A stretch of DNA of 64,000 nucleotides from assembly GCA_019426215.1 (NCBI GenBank), contig CM033402.1, positions 23,880,104 to 23,944,103 of the forward strand, in the 5' to 3' direction. Each line of letters opens with the position of its first letter. Position 1 is the stretch's first letter. This DNA comes from Buddleja alternifolia. Lineage: Eukaryota; Streptophyta; Magnoliopsida; Lamiales; Scrophulariaceae. Positions 46,473-57,999 of the stretch are shown here, piece after piece. The position numbers and the translations under genes are program-made. The notes under the pieces were generated by a model. The model was given only the letters and a program-made list of their open reading frames with translations, was not told the origin of the DNA and did not search any database.

Positions 46473-46802
46473 AGTTGGGTTTTTAGCAATAAAACGAAGG
46501 AAAAAATAAACAAATCCCAAGTGGTTCATCTCGATTTCGTGTAATTAAATCGTGATTAGAACTATATACCTTTCTTCGCGAATTTTGTTTTTTTGAACCA
46601 GATATCACGATCCTTCTTTGAACAGCAAACTTGTCGCCGTCTCTAAATTTCCACGCCAAAATCACAAGCGAAAAATCCACTTCTTTTGCTCCTTGAAATC
46701 GGCTAGAGGGAGGGAGGGAGAGAGAGAGAGAGAGTTGGAAGGCTTTTGACTTGGAGAGTAAGTAATGAATTAGAGACTTGTTATTAATTTCACTAAGTAG
46801 CA

Positions 46803-46810
46803 TATTTATA
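46803..46810 (-). promoter_or_regulatory. TATA box in the element C 5' LTR
   Basis: TATAAATA on the minus strand within GTAGTATAAATATG. The 3' LTR has the same box at 39,431-39,438. Confidence 0.6.
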
Positions 46811-48072
46811 CTACACCAAAAATTAATAACCCTAAGCAACTAACCCACTTTAGGGGTTTTAAAGCCTTTGGGCTTTAGTTCACTTTTATTTGTTTAATTA
46901 ATTAATTAATTAATATTATATATTCAATAAATTAATTAATTAAATAACTAATTACATCCATGTTAACTCTATAATTAATTTTCTCTAAGAAATTAATTAA
47001 CACATTAACTTAATTAATTAATAAAATCATCTAATGATTAATTAATTAATTAGTTGCAATATCCAATACCGAAAACTCTCTCAAGTCAATTCCATGATTT
47101 TTCCTTTTGCAATTCCTTTAAGCGCGACTCTTTAGGTTCGTCTCAAAAGGCAATTGGGAGGAAACCAAGAGAATGTGAGTGACACCAAGCCAGACTCATG
47201 GCTCACATCGTATCCCAATTGAGAACGAATGAATAGGATCGTTCCAAACCTTTACGCTGTGAATATCGGACGAGTTTAAACATTTTATTCATATATCCCA
47301 GTCAAGTGAGAGTCATGGTTTAGTCAAACTCACTGAACTTGACTATATGCTTTGCTCATAATGAATAAAGATCATCGAGTATACTTTCATGTCTAACATG
47401 AATATCTCTAATGCTTTGGCCAAAGTCTTTTGACCTTATTCATTCATGACTGCATAGGATATTTAGCTCATCCACTTATGAGAGAATAAATCTCATTTTG
47501 CTAATCAGTTAAGATAGCTACTTTCCCATCAAGTCGTACTTCAAGGTCGACCCCACCAACAGGTGAATTGGATCTAACTACTCTAATGACAAACTTGATG
47601 TCACAAGTACATCTTCAACTTGATTCCTCAGGTCTAAGGTTCACGCGTACCTATCACAACTGATCAGTTTTGTCATTGACTGCCAGTGAGTGAAAACCCA
47701 TAACAAAACGGATGTGAGTCGTGTTCAAACACATCAGTCTAACTGAGGTGTCTATGACATAAGTTTCCACTACCATTACCATAGTGTTCGACTGGCATTT
47801 TCTCTGTCAAAACTTACATCATACAAGTCTCTATCTAGTATTGATGTTCAGTCAACACTTTCTTTGACTTGCGAACCCATTTTAGATATTAAGGATCAAA
47901 CTCTTCTAGTGTCATTCTCCCTAACCCATAGGGAGTAAAAAGTTTGTCTTATTATCAAAAACTTTACGTTGTTCATTCACACCTTACAAATGCCTATAAG
48001 AAAACAACAAGAATATGCCTTTTTTATTAGGAAAAGATATTGTTTAGTTACAAATCAATGCCCTATAAATCT

Positions 48073-50215
48073 TGTTAGAGTTAGTGCACGGCGCACCAAT
48101 TATTGGGCGCCATTCTTTGTAATAGTAACTCTATAGTTGAACAATTGTTTTCTTATAAATAAAGTCAATCTCTTTTTATATGTGTGGCATGTCTTTATTC
48201 TTAAATTAGTTTTTACTTTGGCTTAGAATAAAGTTCCGAAGGATCACACATAGCTATGGGACATCATTGCACATTGGGTGTGCCAATGATGGAATATGTC
48301 CCGAAGGCTGTGATCTTTAAACATTGTTCCAAGTCGTGAAAGGGTACATCGAGATAAAGGGATATCAATGCAACCCAAAAGACTGGCTCATATGATGCAT
48401 ACTCTGGGAGATGTGTATCTCGTTCCATAGATACTGGCACAGTGAAAGCCAATGCATATATGAGGGTTGCCATTGTGGTAATGGGCGAACTGAACAACCC
48501 AATGAAAGTTCCAAAAATGGATTCCCAGTCGAATGTGGAACTTCCAGTGGTCTTGTAGTATAAGACTAATCCTTATGGACCTAAGATTCCATTGGATGTC
48601 TTATGCATAACCGCGCATGTTCTTGATTTTTTACATGATCACTTTAGATGATCGAATATGGGCAAACTCAGACATGCACGTCTTACGTAGTAAGGCATGT
48701 GAGAATCAAAAGGAATCTATCTCTGACATTAGCCAGTCGGTTAATCTCCTATGGTTACATAGTGAATCGACTTAAGGAATCTTCGGCCAAAGTATGATAT
48801 CTAAAGAGGCATAGGGTTTCCGCGTTTAGATAGTCGAAGTCGATTTCACATAACGTGGGAAACATAGTATTGAATTAATAAAGCTTCGACCTTAGCCACT
48901 GCTCTAGATTCAGTCGGGAGATTAGATAGAGGGATCTTACTTCTGCGAGGATCAAGATCGAGAAAGGCGTATCTTTACTTTCATTTTATCTAGGTCTTCA
49001 GGACCCTATGCTAGGTGGGCAACTGCGATTTATAAGTGCCGAGAATTAGCTTGGTGACTGATTTGAGGCTTGATTAAATCAAAGGATTGATTTAATCTAG
49101 TACTTTCCATTTTAGGAAAGTACACTAGCACTGTGGAAAGGTGTACTTACTACTAGATAGAAACGAGCTTAAGGGGTCACACACTAACTCGAGAGAGTCA
49201 CTGCTTGAATAGATGTGATTAATCAATTTCGAGGAAATTGAGGGAATCAGGAAAGTGTAGTACTTTCCTAATATGGAATATAAATTAATTGAAGGATTCA
49301 ATTAATTTTACTCTTTTAATTAATCTTGTAGAATTAATTAAATTAATGGACCTAGTAGAGTCCAAGTATTTTATTTAATTGGGTGGAGCCCAAGTTAAAT
49401 AAATAAATGTTGGAATTAGATGGTTGGATTTAATTTGACTTGTATTTATTTAATGGGTTGAACCTATAATCAAATTGAGAAGTCAAAATTAAATCCTAGA
49501 GTCCAATTGACTTGTGTTGACCAATTTTATGAGTTAAATAAGGGAGGGGGTGTTTTTTATGTGTGGTGGAGGAGGAAAAGAGTTTTCCCCTCCTCCAAGT
49601 CTTCATAGGATAAAGATTACTAGAGAGTTTAGGAGAAAGGAAGTTTCCTTTTCCTAATTGGACTCTAGGTAATCTTCACATACAAATAAGAGATGAAGAA
49701 GACTAAAATATATGATGATTTTTGCTGGAAAAATTCGCCCCCCACTTAGACCTAAAAATCGGCCATCTCTCTCTCCCTTTCCAACAAGACGTCGTTCTAT
49801 TCATGTGTTGAATTAAAAGAGTTAGAAAATATTCCTACCCTTTACATAATCAAGCCTAAGTTAAGCTCAGAATCGTTTTGTTGTCTAGCACGCAAGGCAA
49901 GACGATTGGTGACTTGAACGAGGTGTGGATACATCTTAGAGGTGCGACGCTTGGAGCACTCTAAACCAGGAGATACGAAAAGACGATGGGCAATTTCTCA
50001 CCCAAGGGAAATTGTGTGGATTTGCACCACAGGGTTGCTGAGATCCAAAGTACGAGGTGAAGCGAAATTTTTGAAAGGTATAATTTCGCTTACCTTCTTA
50101 TCAAATTCGATCGAACCAATTCCATATTCCTGTTTTCGGGTGGTTGTGCGTTTACTTTTGTAAAATTTTAATTTCTACTGCCACGAGCCACCCGAGGGAA
50201 TGAGTCAACCCAACA
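48073..50215. mobile_element. Solo LTR D, 2143 bp, TSD AATCT
   Basis: It starts TGTTAGAGTTAGTGCAC and ends GAGTCAACCCAACA. The exact 5-bp duplication AATCT lies at 48,068-48,072 and 50,216-50,220, within the C 5' LTR. No internal sequence is present. It is not similar to the A, B, C or SIRE LTRs beyond the TGTTAG start. The TG...CA ends and layout suggest copia, but the lineage is unknown. The 73-codon open frame at 49,942-50,163 is not a supported gene. Confidence 0.88.
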
Positions 50216-50257
50216 AATCTATCCTCTTTATAGCATTTGAGGGCACATACACTAACA

Positions 50258-50668
50258 ATCTAATTATGTTGTACGAATTTATCATTAATAAAAGGCACTT
50301 ATTCATTGTTCATATAAAGCTTCATGGAATTAATAAGTATTGAACAAGTAATCCATGTGTATCAAGGTTGATTCTTCACCCTTTATGGAATAAAGAAGTG
50401 GCATTGGGAGAGTCTGACACCTGATCACTTAAAAGGGTTCGCAAGTCAAGAAATCTTTATTGGGCATTAAGATTCGACTTGTATGACACATGCTCTGACA
50501 AAGAGTGTTAGTCGAACACTATGGGATAGTGAGAGCACATGTCATAGATATACCAATGGAATTGATATATTCGAACACGGCTCGTAGTAATCCGATCGCA
50601 TGGGTATTTACTCAGTGACTATCAATGATTGGATTACTGATCATAATAGTATGCGTGAGCTTTAAACC
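50258..50668 (+). repeat. A2 3' LTR, continuation after element C
   Basis: It begins with the duplicated ATCTA and continues AATTATGTTGTACGAATTT as in other A LTRs (compare 22,370). It breaks off at about 50,668 inside the GAGCCTTAGACCTGAGG region, where the E2 LTR starts. The remaining kilobase of this LTR is absent. Confidence 0.85.
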
Positions 50669-52586
50669 TAATAAGAGGTGTTTTTACGTATTTTTAAGAC
50701 CGTAATTCTTATGATTTGAATTCATTTATTGCTTAAATCATGTTACATTTGCATTTAATAGGTGTTTTAAGTGAATACAGGTAATAAATGAGAATACATG
50801 AAGAAAAGGGAAGAAAAACGATGTACAAAACAAGTTCAAGCATGTTTTTCAACACCTAGGCGGTTTATGCATCTCCTACCACATTCGAGCGATAATTCCG
50901 TACATTTCGAGACCGACTTAGACAAAGTTTCCTTCTACAAAGTTTTAGATGTATGTCTTAGTTTCAAATGGGAACTTAAAACATCCAAATCGGAGGTCTA
51001 TAGAGATAATTGTGAAGGAAATACGATTGCTGCGCCGAACAGAGAAGTACATGTGTCAGGATACGCCCCAGCGCCCTCCTAGTCATGCCTAGGCATGGAT
51101 AGTCCGAATGTTACTCCTTTTCAGCCTAAATTCCAGCATTATATGATGGGTAAGAATCACTTTTGGCCATAATTCAGCACATGTGTTGAGGGGTTGTCAT
51201 AAGTGTGTTTCTTGGTAGATTTACTTTATGGGCGCCAAATCAGAAACGACCTCCATGTTGAAACGTAATTTAGGTATACTTAGCGACCGAATTGGACAAA
51301 CTGTCCTTCTGGAAAGTTGTAGATCTATGTTTTATCTGAACATAGGGACTTGAAGCATCCAATTTGGAGATCTGTGGAAACGTTTATGAGGACAATACTA
51401 AGACTGCGCTGGAAAGCAAGAAAATGGCAGCATGCATGTGTTTTGTTGAAGTTTTCACATGGTTATGCTTGGTGGAATTCTTAAGGGCCGAAAGTTCAGC
51501 ATTTTTTAGCTGGTTAGAATCTTAAAAGCCAAACTTTAAGCATCATCTTAGGTGGAATTCTCATTGGGGAACTTTAATGGGAATTCTTAATGCATACTTT
51601 AGTGGAATTTTGGCTATAAAAGGAGGGGGAACCCATACTCTTGATCATTCACTATCAATTTCAGATTCTTGGAGAAGAGGGGGAGGAAGTGACCTATCCA
51701 TAGAGAATAAAAGAGGGGAGAGAGAAGTATTCTTGATTCAACATCATCATTGGAGAAGGAAGATTCAATTGAAGTTCCATCATTATTCACTTTTGAGGGA
51801 GTTTTTATAGCTTTTCATTTCAATTATGTCTATGAACATGTGTATTAATTCATTTATGTTTTTCATGTTATCCATTATGAACTAAATTCATAAGACTAGG
51901 GCCATGTAAGGCCAAATTGTGATATATGCTTATAATAGATGATTGTTGAGGTTGTTCTTATATTGTTATGTGATGTGAATTTGTGTTTCTGCCTATCTTG
52001 CATATACTTGATCACTATATGTTAGAATGTTATGCCTAGGTTAATATTTCGGGAGAAAATTGACTTAGGGTGCAAGAAATTCACATCATGACCCGTAACT
52101 AATGAGGAATTGCCCTAGACATAGGTAAAGATTCCCGGGTGAAGTTGTTCGATTCAAATCGAGTGAACTCTAGTACGTTAATGCATGTTTAGTGGTTAGA
52201 TTTCTGGATAGGAATATTTGGGAAATCACGATCTAAGCATAGGAGTTTATACGCGAGACATCGGTTATTCTCTACCCTCGGAGTTCTCACCATAACAATA
52301 TAAGCGTAACTCTCCAACGAGAACCTCTATAAGTATATTTGATCAATTTGGACCTAGCATGTGCCTTAGTCTCTCTTTACATATTTTTAAATCACTTGTG
52401 CAACCTTGTTCTTATCTTACGCGTTTCACACTCATTTTACCTTTATTGTATTGATCTTTGTTGTTATAAAATCGTAAACTAGAATTCAAGTCCTTGTGGT
52501 TCGACAATCCGGACTTCTCGTCCACTTTTATTACTACACACGACTAGTGCACTTGCTATTATAGCACGTTAGCTTTTAGCGTGTCA
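50669..52586 (+). repeat. E2 LTR, Ty3/gypsy-like, 1918 bp
   Basis: It is related to E1 along its length, with long near-identical blocks at 51,895-52,560 (compare 15,100-15,770). It starts TAATAAGAGGTG (canonical TGATAGGG) and ends TTAGCGTGTCA. No target duplication is visible, and no PBS follows; a gypsy gag fragment adjoins directly. The open frames at 50,798-51,082 and 51,577-51,810 lie in the LTR and are not supported as genes. Confidence 0.8.
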
Positions 52587-53710
52587 CACTCCAATTCTCT
52601 GGTCAACGGAGTTGTGCGTGAGAAGGAAGAGATCAATGTGGCTTCACCCCATGAGAGACCACCACGTAGAAGAGATAGAAGGCTAGCACCCCATAGGTGT
52701 CCATATAGAGGTCAAGTCCCTTTGATCCCAAAAAAGGCCTTACAGAGGCGTGAAGGCAAGCATAGATAGGCACTACGTCAAGATGACAGCGTGGAAAATA
52801 GGGAAAGATATGAGGACATGCAACTCGTCCCCCTAGCGGTAGCACCCCCCCAAAAGAAGTACTTTCTGCCCAGCTATCTTGGCATAGTCCATACCACAAG
52901 GACTGAAGGTACCACACCTTAGCGAATATAAGAGAGCTGGAGACCCTCAAGAACATGTTGATAAGCTTAATGCGAATGCTGACATGTACGACCTCAGCGA
53001 TGCGGCCTACTGTAAGATTTTTCAAACCACTTTGTCTGGTCGGGCCCTTAGCTGGTTCAACCAACTGCCCACTGGTACCATCACCGGCTTTGAGAAGCTG
53101 ACACGACGCTTCCTCAACCATTTCTCCGTAAACAAGAAGTGTTCGAAGACAGCCTCTTTTTTGTTCATTGTGGTTCAACGAGATGGAGAGTTCCTGAGAG
53201 AATACGTACGACGCTTCTTCACGGCGGTGTCCAAAGTACCGCACATTAACCACGAGTTGCTAACAGAGATAATGCAAAGGAACTTGCGCAACAAAAGGTT
53301 CAAAGAGTCCATTGTAGAGAAGCCACCCTCCACTATGGATGAATTGTTGTCTAGGGCGAAAAAATACATCAGGATTGAGGAGACAATGGGGCCGGAAAAG
53401 TAAGAAGGTAGTGGTAACAAGATAAAGGCAAGAGAAGATGATAAGGTACCAGAACCTAAAGAGCACAAGCACATACCTTCCTCGGGGTTTTTAAAGTATA
53501 CCCCGCTTACAAGCCCGCGGGAGCAGGTTCTGGCCATCGGCGAGCAACAAGGCATAGTCCAATGGCCTAAAAAGATGAAGGATAATCCTAGCCGCTTGAA
53601 ATCCAAGAAGTACTATAGGTTCCACAGAGACAAAGGTCATACTACCGAGGAATGCCACCAGAAAGTCAAGTTGGTAGAAAGATTAATCTATAAGAACAAA
53701 GCAAAACTCC
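52587..53710 (+). pseudogene. Ty3/gypsy gag fragment
   Basis: AGDPQEHVDKLNANADMYDL leads into the open frame 52,984-53,403 (AAYCKIFQTTLSGRALSWFNQLP ... FLREYVRRFF), a Retrotrans_gag domain. After a stop, 53,404-53,710 in the same direction gives YYRFHRDKGHTTEECHQ, the His/Cys motif of Tat/Ogre-type gypsy gags. An Arg-rich start piece is at 52,581-52,769. There is no protease or RT after it: the sequence switches to copia at about 53,710. Confidence 0.85.
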
Positions 53711-55214
53711 TTAGGAGACTATTATTCAAGAAACCCAAACCAAGCCCATTATAACACAACCACCAATGAGTTGGTCTGGTAGAGTATCTCAGCCGCCTGA
53801 GAGATGTTGTCTGTTGCAAGGAAACCATAAGTTGTATGATGTGGCAGAGGGGAACCACGGATACAATCCCTCTACGCATGACAAATAGATAGTGGATATG
53901 GACTCTACGAGAAGATGTAAGGCTACGAAAGTGGAGATGGATTAGATGTTCTTTGAATCAATCCAAGACTCTAGTAGATCTCCCCGAGAGTATTGTACCC
54001 GTCGGAGGTGAGTACATCTACAAGAGAAAGATTGATTCAAATGGCAAGGCCAGACTGATGGCCAAAGGGTGTAGTTAAAAGAAGGGCAATGACTATGAGG
54101 AAGCCCCTTTGCCACAGCTATAATCAAATCCACTAGAATCTTACTTTCGATAGTAATACACTAAGATTATGAAAATCTAGCGCATGGATGTGAAGACTCA
54201 TTCATTAATGGATTTCTTGAAGAGGATATCCACAAAAAACAGCCCAAGAGTTTCATATCTGAGGCCGATTCTCATAAGGTCTACAAGCTGTATAAATCCA
54301 TTTGTGGATTTAAGCAGACCTCTCGTAGTTGGAATCTTCACTTTGATGACATAATTGAGAATTATGATATCATCAAAAACGAAGAAGACCCATCTGTGTG
54401 CAATAAGGCTTGTGGGAGCTAGATGTCATTTCTAAGTAGTATATGTAGAGGTTGCTCTACAAATGGGAAATGATATTAGCTCATTGAGTTGAATCAAGAC
54501 ATAAATCTTGAGCATACATTCCATAAAAGACTTGGGAGTAACCACTTTCATTCTTAGAATTCGCGTCTATCGAGATAAGGCAAATAGCATCATAGGGCCC
54601 TTCCAATCCCTTTGCTTAGAATAAATCCTAAAGAAGTTAGGATAGAAGATCTGAGAAAGGGCTCTTGCCTAGTGAAGAAGAGCAATGGGTAGATTTAGGA
54701 AATATTCTTCGTCTATGACCATGGAGAACTGATAGTGGAAATTTACACTCACTCGGATTTTAAGTCTGACAAAGAATTCCACTTTGGGTTCGTATTCAAC
54801 CTCAACTTTGAAGTAGTAACTTGGAAGATTTTCAAGTAAATTACTCCACCACTGAGAATGAATATAAAATTGCCTTGGATCCTTAGAGGTGGTCAAGGAA
54901 TTTTGTTTGGATCTGAAGTTCGTGGTAACACTTCTATTGATCCCTAGCGTGGAGTTTGCACTCATCACTTTACTGAGATGAAATGGAGCTAAAGCGCAAG
55001 CTGGGGAACCAAGGTCTCACAAATCCAGACACGCTGAGAGATACAGCATCCTTTGAGAGATCGTTAGAAAAGGCAATATAGCGTTGTAGAAAATGAACCT
55101 CAGCGAATAACAGGACTGACCCACTCACTAAGCCACTATCACAGTCGATGCTAAATTGACATCTTTAGAATATGGGTATTATATACCAATTGGCATAGAG
55201 TGCAAGTGGGAGAT
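53711..55214 (+). pseudogene. A3: strongly decayed subfamily A RT and RNase H
   Basis: The sequence aligns by eye with A1 from about 33,980 to 35,715 (for example SQPPERCCLLQGNHKLYDVAEG against the A1 equivalent) but has many stops and deletions; no long open frame remains. The YVDD region is destroyed (about 54,430-54,450). It ends with DPLTKPL-like codons and the PPT AAGTGGGAGAT. It is joined at its 5' side to the gypsy gag fragment. Confidence 0.75.
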
Positions 55215-56547
55215 TGTTGGGAAGGTGCCCTCGATGCCAATGAGGAGATTAGAATATGAGGCACTAGTATGTTGATCATATAAGTCTTAATGGCATCTAT
55301 ATAACTTAAATGAACAAGAAGTCCATGTGTGTCAAGGCAAGACCTTCCACTCCTTAGAGTAGTTAGGGGAATAGGCACTTGAAGAGTTTGGTACTTGATC
55401 ACTTAAACAGTTCACAAGTCAGAGAATCTCAATTGGGCATTGAGATTCATGTGGACTTGTATGACACATGCTCTGACATGGGGTGTCAGTCGAACACTAT
55501 GGGATAATGGGAGTTTGAGTCATAGATATATTGATGGGATTAGTGTATTCGAACACGGCTCGTAGTAATCCGATCACATGGGTGTTTACTCACTGACTGT
55601 CAATGATTGGATTACTGATTATGATAGTATGCGTGAGCCTTAGCCCTGAGTAATCACGTTGAGGATGTGCTTATGATGTCAAGTCTATCATTAGAGTAGT
55701 TAGATCCAATTCACCCGTTGGTGGGGTCAACCTCGAAGTGGGGATTGATGGGCAAGTAACAGTCTTAACTGATTAGCAAGAAGAAATTCATTGTCTCGAA
55801 AGTAAACGAGAAGTATCCTATGCGATCATGGGTTAATAATATTAAAGTCTCTGGCAAGAGCTCATGAACTAACTCGTGTTTGACATGGAGGGTAGTTTCG
55901 TAATCTCATGTTACTTTAGCGTAGCATCGAGTCTTGTGAGTTTGACATTCCATGAATCTCACTCGATCGGGATACGTCAGTGAAGGGCTTATACTCATAC
56001 AATATTCATAATCTAGAGGTTCGTAATGACATAGTCATTTTGTACTCGGTTGGGTTATGATGTGGGGCCACGGTGCTAGCTAGGTGTTACCCACATCCTT
56101 TGGTATCCTCCCATTGCCAATCGAGACGAACCTAGAGAGTCACGCTGCAAAGGAATAGATCGAAAATCATAGTTTTGTATTTAGAGGATATTTTGGTAAT
56201 TTGTCATTTGGTAGGATGGATGAATTAATTGGCCAAACTAATTTAATTGGTTGTTTAATTGGATTAAAAAATGGTAAATTAAATTAATTAATTTGAATAG
56301 TTAATTAACTGGGTTAATTAAATATTTAAATTAATATATTGATTTGATCTGCATTTGTTTAATTGAATTAAATATAATATGATCAAATTAAGTGGACTAA
56401 ATTAACTGGGCCAATTTAGCCCGCATGGGGCGTCCAATGGGCCCACTTGGGCGTGTGATCATGGGCTTAAGTTGGAGGATTATTTAATCCTCCAACACAA
56501 GCCCTAGATAATGAATTCATTACACACAATTCACTTTACGTGAAATC
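55215..56547 (+). repeat. A3 3' LTR, truncated by B2
   Basis: It starts TGTTGGGAAGGTGCCC, a diverged A LTR, and is cut at 56,547 near the U5 region (after TTTACGTGAAATC), where the B2 LTR starts. It is clearly more diverged from A0-A2 than those are from one another. Confidence 0.85.
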
Positions 56548-57999
56548 TGTTAGGATTATGCCCTCAGATGCCATAGAGGATAGAATGTATAGGGCATATA
56601 TCTTGTATTGAACTTAAACTCTTCTTAAATAAAAGGCATTATTGATTTTTCACTTAATTCGTATCTGCATCTATAAGTTATGTAAAACATTTTGTCCATG
56701 TTTTCAGTGCGACCCATCTACTTCCTATGGGATAGGAAGATTGGCACTAGAGAGATCGATCTTGATTACTAAAATAAGTTCGCAAGTAATATGAAGTCTT
56801 TAATGGACAAATAAAAATTTCGAATACTTGTACAATCTTAGCTCCGACATGGGAGTGCCTGTCTGGTATTATGGGATGATAGGAGATTAAGATTGTAGAC
56901 ACGTCAGTGGAACTGATATGTTTGAACACGACTCGCATCGGTTCAGTCACATGGGTTTTCACTCTATGACTGTCAATGACGGAACTGATTATGCGTAATA
57001 GGTATATGTGAACCTTTGACCTAAAGTATCAAGTTGAAGATGCACTTGTGACGTAAAGTCTTTCACTAGAGTAGTTAGACCTAATTCACCCTTTGGTGGG
57101 GTCAACCTCGAAATGCGAACTTGATGAGCAAGTGGTAATCTTAACAGATATCTAATATGGGATTTGTTCTCTCAGAAGTGAATGAGTATGTACCCTATGT
57201 AATTATAGATAAATAGAGATCAAAGTCTTTGGCCAAAGCAAACGAGACGATTGTGCTTGGCATTAAATCGATCTCAATGATCTCGTATTTATTATGATTT
57301 ATACATATGGTCAAGTCCAGTGAGTTTGACATAACCATGACTCTCACTTGACCGGGAAACATGAACAAAGGGTTTATACGTATACGGTATTTACGATTGG
57401 AAGGTTTCGGAATGATCCTATCATTCATTTTCGTTTGGGTTACGAAGTGGGTCACGTGACTGGCTAGGTGTTACCCACTTCCTTTGGTTTCCTCTCATTG
57501 CCAAACGAAACGAACCTAAAAAGTCGCGCTACTGGATTGACAAAGAAAAAAGAATTTCTATTATTTCTTCTGGAAGTTTTAATTTATTGGATAAATTAAA
57601 TAATTAATTATTCATTAGATGAAATAATTAATTATAATGATAAGATTAATTATTAATTAATTTCCTTGTGAAATATATTAATGAATTAATTTATCTAATT
57701 AATTTGGTTAATTTTTCATTTGTTGATCCGTGCGTGACGATTTAGAGACGTTTTCGTTGTTCGGATCAAGTTCAAGTTTGAAGAATCAAACCAAAGGATT
57801 GAAGATTTGGAAGCTTCAATATTTTGAGTTTGGAGAAGAAGAAGTTTTTCTCCATCATCATATTCATATTAACGGGTAAGTTTTATTCGTTATACGCTTT
57901 TAGATTCAGTTATGCGAATTAGAGTACCAATTGGGTTTTCATTTTTAATTTTTGAAATCCCTTCCGCTGCTTTTATGCTTTTTCGAACGAAACCCAACA
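56548..57999 (+). repeat. B2 5' LTR, 1452 bp with internal deletion
   Basis: It starts TGTTAGGATTATGCCC and ends CGAAACCCAACA. Compared with B1 it lacks roughly 290 bp around 57,705, including the TATAAAAGG promoter region. It interrupts the A3 LTR. Confidence 0.88.

Larger units (their letters stand above)
39119..50257 (-). mobile_element. Element C: complete copia related to subfamily B, minus strand, TSD ATCTA
   Basis: 3' LTR (39,119-40,749), pol, gag, leader, PBS and 5' LTR (46,473-50,257, itself split by solo LTR D). The 5-bp duplication ATCTA at 39,114-39,118 and 50,258-50,262 is exact, and the flanks join into one A LTR. The LTRs resemble B (minus-strand start TGTTAGTGTGTGTGCCC, end AAACCCAAC). 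It is the best preserved of the A/B/C group: most coding damage is single stops. Confidence 0.93.
46473..50257 (-). repeat. Element C 5' LTR, split by solo LTR D
   Basis: The LTR parts are 46,473-48,072 and 50,216-50,257. Without the D insert and one copy of its 5-bp duplication it is about 1,637 bp, matching the 1,631-bp partner. The TATAAATA box is at 46,803-46,810 (minus strand). A GAGG/GA repeat lies at about 46,705-46,732. Confidence 0.9.

Noticed and set aside
50798..51810. Open frames inside the E2 LTR
   Set aside because: They lie in an LTR and are not preserved in E1.
22312..56547. Endogenous pararetrovirus sequence
   Set aside because: Gene order is protease-integrase-RT-RNase H with LTRs, PBS and PPT, as in copia elements; no movement or coat protein motifs were seen.
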